Assembly (NCBI GenBank): GCA_958295855.1
Contig: OY282383.1
Span: forward strand, 4,754,481 to 4,818,480
Direction of reading: 5' to 3'
DNA length: 64,000 nt
Origin: an uncultured Poribacteria bacterium
GTDB taxonomy: Bacteria > Poribacteria > WGA-4E > WGA-3G
Each line of letters begins with the position of its first letter. The stretch's first letter is position 1. Position numbers and translations under genes: made by a program. Of this stretch, positions 58,878-64,000 are shown one piece after another. The notes under the pieces were generated by a model. The model made no database searches. It was given only the letters and a program-made list of their open reading frames with translations, and was not told the origin of the DNA.

Positions 58878-61800
58878 ATGAACACATCAGAAATTAGAGT
58901 ACTGTCGGGGTTACAAACCCCACCCACAAACCTTTTTTGGCTCCTCCTTTTTATCGTAATCGTCGGGGTTACAAACCCATCCCACGCTGTCGGCAAAATC
59001 GCTGAGGAAAAGGAAAATGTTGAAAAGACAGTCCATAAGTCGGCGGGGTTACAAACCCCGACGTGGGGGGCGGATGGAACCCCGAATACGATAAATGGGA
59101 TGTTTCGCATGAACTCCTCAGTGGACAAACAACGCTTCATCTGGCAAACCGATAGCGGGCGAGGGGTTTGGAACCCCGAATTACCCACCGCTCCGACAAC
59201 CCCTGTAGAAACGGGGGTGGGCGAGCATGGGGACGCGCGTTTACAATCCTACCTAGACAGCCTTCGTAGATGGAAGTACGCGCCTACTTTAATTGATTTT
59301 GACGAACTCTACGATTGGAAACCGAAACCCAAGCAGGACGAAAAAGGCATCGCGCTTCCCATGGACTCCAATCTCAAGATAACTGGGTACCAATCCGTAA
59401 CCATAGAGGTGAACAAAACACACTACTTTGGTGAGGGCGACCTGAACCGTTACGGCGGGTACGGCTACGGTGGCGGGTACGGCGGCTATGGCTCTGGGCT
59501 TGACCTCGGGCTGACCTCCTCCTACGGTTATGAGGACTTCGGCTACAGCAGTGGATTTGGCGGAGGGGCCGGCGGCAGCTATGGCAGCAGCTATGGTTCA
59601 AGTTACGGTGGTGGCTATGGCGGTTCTGGTGGCTATGGCGGCTACGGCAGTGGCGGTACCCCGCGCGCTACAGGCATTAACATCCGACAGAGACAGCAGA
59701 TCGGCTTGCACGGCCGCGTCGGTGAACGGACACATATCGCCGTGGATTACAATGCTGGTGACACGTTCGGTGGCGGGGGTGGCTATGGGGGCGGTTACGG
59801 GGGTGGATATGGCAGTGGGTATGGCTTGGGCGGTGCCAGGGAACAAAAAATTAAAATCTGGTATGAAGGCAAACCGGAGAGTTTCATCAAAACCATTTCA
59901 TTCGGGGACATCACGCTAAGTCTGCCGAATACTCGCTTTTTGAACATCAACCGTAACCTGTTTGGACTGGAAGGTGTGTTTGAATGGAAAAATACCCGCG
60001 TGACTGCGTTCGGTTCACGAAGTAAGGGGATACGTGAGGTGCGCACGTTTCGCGGGCAATCTCGGCGCGCCGGTGGCGGGTACGGCTACGGCCCGCGCGG
60101 CATCCAAATCACCGATGCAAACTATGTCAAAAACAGATTCTATCTCATCCACCAAGCCACCGATGGCACGCTCGACCCGGGCTATCTCCCCATCAAAACT
60201 GGCAGCGAAGAAATTTACATTGATGATAATGTCGTCGGCAACAACCAAGGCGGAAAACGCACCAGCCAAGGCTATTTCAACCCACAGTTCCCCGGGCAAG
60301 ACTACAACATCGACTATGAAACAGGGGAAATAGAATTCCTATCTCCAATCTCCGCCAGCTACACGATTGTTGTCGCTTATGAATACATCGGTGCCGGCGG
60401 GGGGCGCGTTGGAAACCCGGACAATGTGTTCGCAGACGAAAACGGAGACGGCACCATCGATGAAGAAGGTGAAGAAATCGGATATATCACACTGAAAGGG
60501 AAAGGGTTTCGCGGTACGGAAGCCAGCCACGTGTACAGCCTCGGCCACCGCAACATCAATCCTCGCGATTTTCAGTTGTCAATCCTCCGGCAAGGGCAGA
60601 GCGCAGCTTTTCAGACGGATGCAGGGCTAGTGCCTTACATCGAAATTTTCGGGTTAGACAGGAACGGCGATGGAAACGTCGATGCCCAGTTTATCGACTA
60701 CGACAGAGGCCTACTCCGCTTTCCCGACTTCAAGCCGTTTGAAATTAGCGACCCGAGCCACCCGTACTACCGCTACCGCGAATCGCTCAGCAACGAAGCT
60801 ATCTATCTCGAAAGCCTTCGCACCACCGACCAGATTTACACAATTATTGCGGACTACTCCTACCAATCGGAAACCTACAATGTCGGGTTGTTCGTCATAC
60901 CGGAGAGCGAAACCGTCCGATTAAATGGACGAATGCTGACGCGGGACGCGGATTACATGATGGTTTATGAAGTCGGCAGCATCCGGTTCTTCACAGAACT
61001 GGATGAATTTGATGAAATTGTTGTGGAATTTGAAAAGACACCGTTCGGAGGCGCCTCCCAACAAGCAGTCGCGGGCGTGTGGGTAGAATACACGCATAAA
61101 CCGAAACCGAAATCAGAACGAGAACAAAACCTTGAGGATAGATTCAATCGATTGGGCGGGAACCTCCAAACGATGGGTACAGGGATGGGAGCCGAGGGTT
61201 TTGAGCGAGACTCCTTTTCAGGCGGCCTAGGTCAAGCAGGCTCTCGTTTTGGCAGGGGTGGCTTTGGGGGCGGCTCTGGTCGCGGCAGCTTTGGTCGCGG
61301 CGGCTTCGGGGGTGGCGGTGGCTTTGGCGGTGGCGGGTATAGCAGTTTCGGTGGTTTCGGCGGCCGTTCAAGAAGGAGCTACGGCACGTACGGTTCAGGC
61401 ATGAACTATTTCAATCCGGTTTTTCAAAAAGGGTTTATGCTCTCAACTGGTTACATTCTGAATACAGGGCAAAAACCAGCAGAGATACCTGATGTTAACA
61501 GTGTTCCGAACCGATTGCAAGCGTTCAATATTAACACTAGCTTCGGCAGGGCGTTTAACATGGCATGGTTGCTAAACCCGTTGCCTTTTATTAACATCCG
61601 CAACCTGCCGCTCTCCATTGACTTCAGCGGCGAAGCTGCGTACTCACATAACAACCCGAATAGTATCGGGGTTGCCCTCATCGATAGCATGGAAGGCGCG
61701 AAGGAATCAACAAATGTGCCTACGCTAAAATACAACTGGAAGCCGAGCAGCGTGCCTTATGTCGCATCGGGGGGACAGTGGGCGGGTGCAGTTGTCCCCA

Positions 61801-64000
61801 CAAATGAGAATAGGGCCCTCTTTAAAGTTGTGCTGAAAGACAAAGAGGAGTCCGAAGCTGTGGGAAACTATATGCGCAATCGAGATGTCCCCGCATCCTC
61901 CATTCAGCCACTCTCCCTCTCTACGGAAGAACGCCTGATTATGGAAGTCGGCTACGATTTCACAGACCTGGTTGAAGAGTGGGGCGGCTTCTCAAACGGC
62001 ATCTCAAACTCTGGCGTAGACTATTCCGAACGCGGTTTTCTCGAAATGTGGATGCGCGTCCAAGGCGACGATGCTGTCACCCTCTATCTCAACCTGGGCA
62101 TTCTGAATGAAGATACCGACGCGGATCGCCGACTCGACAGCGAAGACCTCCCACAGACGCTAGCGGATACCAACGGTGATGGGAACATTGACGCTCTCGA
62201 TCTGGACCTTGAAAACCTGCCCGATGAACATCGATATCGCGGGAACGGCGCATTAGATACGGGTGAAGATACTGGCTGGATGCATGATGGGCAGTTTCAA
62301 ACCACACCTGTCGGCGTAAACAACCAGATTCTGGACAGCGAAGATCTGAACGGTGACGGTGTGCTTGACAGCATTGATGCCTACTTCCAAATTGAAATCA
62401 TGCTCAACGAGATTCCCAACGAATGGATTAAAAGCAAAAATAAAAATGGATGGATGTTCCTCAGCATTCCGCTTTCTAAATTTACGCCCGAAGGTGCCCG
62501 CGTACCCAGCCTCGTGTTTGTGCAGCACTTCCGTTTCTGGTTAATCAAAAACCGGCCCGGCAGCGTGCAAGGCACATTCCAATGTGCATCTATCGAAATT
62601 GTTGGAAACAAGTGGCAACAAGGAATCGTCACACAAACTGCTTCCACAGATACGCTTTCAGAGCAGGCAGTCGTTGAAGACACATTAGAAAAGTTCATCG
62701 TTGGCACAAAGGACAACTTCAGTTATGACGAATACCAAAGTGCCTACCTCGAAATTGAGGATAACGAACTTTTCAAGAAACTGCACCCGTTCACCGCAAC
62801 GTCGCTCGGTTTTCAAACACAACAGCAACGCGAACAGACGCTTAGCCTGGAATACTACCTCTTCCCCGGCTCCTACGGCATCACCTCCAAGCAGCTAAAA
62901 GGCTTAACGCAAAGCGAAGGGCAGGACTTCAGCAAACACGATACGCTCCGATTCTGGCTGTACGGTGATAAAAGCGATACCACTTTCGTTCTACAACTCG
63001 CGCCCAGTGTGCGCACCGGCTACCGCAGTTCTTTCTACAATGCCGATCCCTTCGTAGATGGAAGCCAACAAGAAGCGGATATCAATATTTTTGAAAATCT
63101 TACAGACTATTATGAATATACCGTGCCGATAGACTTTGACGGGTGGAAACTGATTGAAATCGACCTGCGGGACCAGCACAGAAATGCCTACCCCGACAGG
63201 GTGGAATCGTCTGAATCAGGAACTACAGGATTAGCCAAATCTGGAAACCTTGCATCAGAAACCTCCGACGAGAGTTCTAGTGCAACGTCAGACGAACCAG
63301 GCACTCTCAATACTCCGCAAGGAATGACGAAAAACCCTGATGGGCACCCTGATGGCTTCACCGTCAGAGGCACTGGCACACAGGCGAGAAGCTCCCAGCT
63401 CTCTATTAAAAACATCGGCGGTATCTTGCTCGGCATCCGAAACGATAGCGAGCACGAAATCAGCGGCGAAATCTGGGTTAACGAAATTCACCTCGGCGAC
63501 CCGCTGGTACGCTCAGGGTGGGCGCGCCGCGGCAACATGTCTGTCTCCCTCGGTAGCTTGATAAGGCTCCGGGGCGGTTACGCAAGCCAAGACAAAGACT
63601 TTGAAAGCGGTGCAGGAGAAATCGGAAGGCAACGTCTATCGTCTCGCGGCTATAGTACCACCAACAACGACTTCAATATTGATGCAGATGTCACCCTATT
63701 TCCATGGTTGCCCATCCGGTATTCTATCCGTCAGCAGGAATCTGAAACCGAGGCACAGCGAGGCAGCTACAGTACTTTTCAGAGCGGCAAAAGTGAGACG
63801 CGCAATCGGGACATTTCGGTGCAATTCAACCGAAACCCTTACCCCAACCTGGGGCTCGCCTACAACTACCAAGATTTTTGGAACGAGCGGCAAGGTACAC
63901 AGATTAGCCACCTCTACACCAGCACCTTTCGATATGAACTCGGTTCAAAACTTGGGTTCAACGTCCAGTATCGACACGAGGATATCCTCGCAAAGCCTGA
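58878..64000 (+). CDS. SprA-like giant outer-membrane protein (3' end outside window)
   Basis: At least 1707 codons open to the window end. A signal helix (LFWLLLFIVIVGV) follows an N-terminus full of short palindromes. SprA-type features are: INIRQRQQIGLHGRVGERTH with DYNAG; ISFGDITLSLPNT and LFGLEGVFEW; IQITDANYVKNRFYL; YNIDYETGEIEFLSP; FSGEAAYSHNNPNS with ALIDSMEGAKES (equivalent to the AYIDDFEG of SprA); and LDSEDLNGDGVLDSIDAYF then NGWMFLSIPLSKF. SprA/Sov forms the 36-strand pore of type IX secretion. Three Gly/Tyr/Phe-rich inserts (about residues 190-265, 295-320 and 780-838) are unusual. A weak ribosome site. PorV-like partner at 31067. Confidence 0.85.
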   Translation, partial: MNTSEIRVLSGLQTPPTNLFWLLLFIVIVGVTNPSHAVGKIAEEKENVEKTVHKSAGLQTPTWGADGTPNTINGMFRMNSSVDKQRFIWQTDSGRGVWNPELPTAPTTPVETGVGEHGDARLQSYLDSLRRWKYAPTLIDFDELYDWKPKPKQDEKGIALPMDSNLKITGYQSVTIEVNKTHYFGEGDLNRYGGYGYGGGYGGYGSGLDLGLTSSYGYEDFGYSSGFGGGAGGSYGSSYGSSYGGGYGGSGGYGGYGSGGTPRATGINIRQRQQIGLHGRVGERTHIAVDYNAGDTFGGGGGYGGGYGGGYGSGYGLGGAREQKIKIWYEGKPESFIKTISFGDITLSLPNTRFLNINRNLFGLEGVFEWKNTRVTAFGSRSKGIREVRTFRGQSRRAGGGYGYGPRGIQITDANYVKNRFYLIHQATDGTLDPGYLPIKTGSEEIYIDDNVVGNNQGGKRTSQGYFNPQFPGQDYNIDYETGEIEFLSPISASYTIVVAYEYIGAGGGRVGNPDNVFADENGDGTIDEEGEEIGYITLKGKGFRGTEASHVYSLGHRNINPRDFQLSILRQGQSAAFQTDAGLVPYIEIFGLDRNGDGNVDAQFIDYDRGLLRFPDFKPFEISDPSHPYYRYRESLSNEAIYLESLRTTDQIYTIIADYSYQSETYNVGLFVIPESETVRLNGRMLTRDADYMMVYEVGSIRFFTELDEFDEIVVEFEKTPFGGASQQAVAGVWVEYTHKPKPKSEREQNLEDRFNRLGGNLQTMGTGMGAEGFERDSFSGGLGQAGSRFGRGGFGGGSGRGSFGRGGFGGGGGFGGGGYSSFGGFGGRSRRSYGTYGSGMNYFNPVFQKGFMLSTGYILNTGQKPAEIPDVNSVPNRLQAFNINTSFGRAFNMAWLLNPLPFINIRNLPLSIDFSGEAAYSHNNPNSIGVALIDSMEGAKESTNVPTLKYNWKPSSVPYVASGGQWAGAVVPTNENRALFKVVLKDKEESEAVGNYMRNRDVPASSIQPLSLSTEERLIMEVGYDFTDLVEEWGGFSNGISNSGVDYSERGFLEMWMRVQGDDAVTLYLNLGILNEDTDADRRLDSEDLPQTLADTNGDGNIDALDLDLENLPDEHRYRGNGALDTGEDTGWMHDGQFQTTPVGVNNQILDSEDLNGDGVLDSIDAYFQIEIMLNEIPNEWIKSKNKNGWMFLSIPLSKFTPEGARVPSLVFVQHFRFWLIKNRPGSVQGTFQCASIEIVGNKWQQGIVTQTASTDTLSEQAVVEDTLEKFIVGTKDNFSYDEYQSAYLEIEDNELFKKLHPFTATSLGFQTQQQREQTLSLEYYLFPGSYGITSKQLKGLTQSEGQDFSKHDTLRFWLYGDKSDTTFVLQLAPSVRTGYRSSFYNADPFVDGSQQEADINIFENLTDYYEYTVPIDFDGWKLIEIDLRDQHRNAYPDRVESSESGTTGLAKSGNLASETSDESSSATSDEPGTLNTPQGMTKNPDGHPDGFTVRGTGTQARSSQLSIKNIGGILLGIRNDSEHEISGEIWVNEIHLGDPLVRSGWARRGNMSVSLGSLIRLRGGYASQDKDFESGAGEIGRQRLSSRGYSTTNNDFNIDADVTLFPWLPIRYSIRQQESETEAQRGSYSTFQSGKSETRNRDISVQFNRNPYPNLGLAYNYQDFWNERQGTQISHLYTSTFRYELGSKLGFNVQYRHEDILAKP
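58904..59177 (+). repeat. Four family C palindromes within the SprA-like coding start
   Basis: GGGGTT / AACCCC inverted repeats at 58907-58921, 58964-58978, 59044-59058 and 59163-59177. All are in the open frame, encoding SGLQTPP, VGVTNPS, AGLQTPT and RGVWNPE. Confidence 0.8.

Noticed and set aside
59374..59846. Frames on both strands across the Gly-rich inserts
   Set aside because: GC-rich glycine codons keep several frames open; the SprA-like frame is the one with family motifs.

Overview
The window looks like chromosomal DNA of an uncultivated bacterium of the Poribacteria type or a close relative in the FCB/PVC neighbourhood. This is an inference from gene content. The signs are Planctomycete-style DUF1592 and DUF1552 proteins, a WD40 propeller protein ending in dockerin-like calcium repeats, DUF6807 and DUF6785 family proteins, Gfo/Idh/MocA and amidohydrolase enzymes, a SprA-like giant outer membrane protein with a PorV/PorQ-like barrel, tandem Uma2 genes, and many short palindromic interspersed repeats. 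No rRNA, tRNA, transposase or CRISPR array was seen.

Layout. 1-14.2 kb: an all-minus block of metabolic genes (hydantoinase A, 2-hydroxyacid dehydrogenase, nuclease lipoprotein, iron alcohol dehydrogenase, PurH, a duplicated-domain protein, a hexapeptide acyltransferase, a class V aminotransferase, a small protein, a Gfo/Idh/MocA oxidoreductase, a WD40-dockerin protein and an MBL hydrolase). 14.4-31.0 kb: an accessory region with two tandem restriction-modification fusion genes, a polysaccharide-export SLBB protein, DUF2007, an amidohydrolase, a flippase-like membrane protein, a solitary adenine methyltransferase, and three tandem AAA ATPase/PD-(D/E)XK genes, each with its own near-consensus promoter. 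31-38 kb: PorV/PorQ, a glutamine amidotransferase, DUF6807-miaB, map, and a CcmC/CcmD/SRPBCC set. 38-45 kb: repeat-rich DNA around a 1.3-kaa lamin-tail secreted protein, an Rpn-like protein and an unknown secreted protein. 45-52.5 kb: thrC and argF, divergent from a DUF1592 - SMP-30 - DUF1552 cluster. 52.5-56.4 kb: four tandem Uma2 genes with variable coiled-coil tails. 56.6-64 kb: a DUF6785 membrane protein and the SprA-like gene, which runs off the window.

Several themes recur. Short palindromes (at least four families) sit between genes and also inside reading frames, in the manner of Rickettsia palindromic elements. The Uma2 array gives a filled-versus-empty site for one 49-nt hairpin. 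Tandem duplication followed by recombination has shaped the restriction-modification pair, the AAA-nuclease trio and the Uma2 quartet. A Tat signal segment is shared by two neighbouring unrelated genes. A strong promoter module of about 100 bp is duplicated in front of two unrelated genes. SprA-like and PorV-like proteins together suggest a type IX-like secretion route, for which the lamin-tail protein is a possible cargo.

All functions are read from motifs and family resemblance without database searches. Start codons were moved from the longest frame where a ribosome binding site or a signal peptide argued for it.
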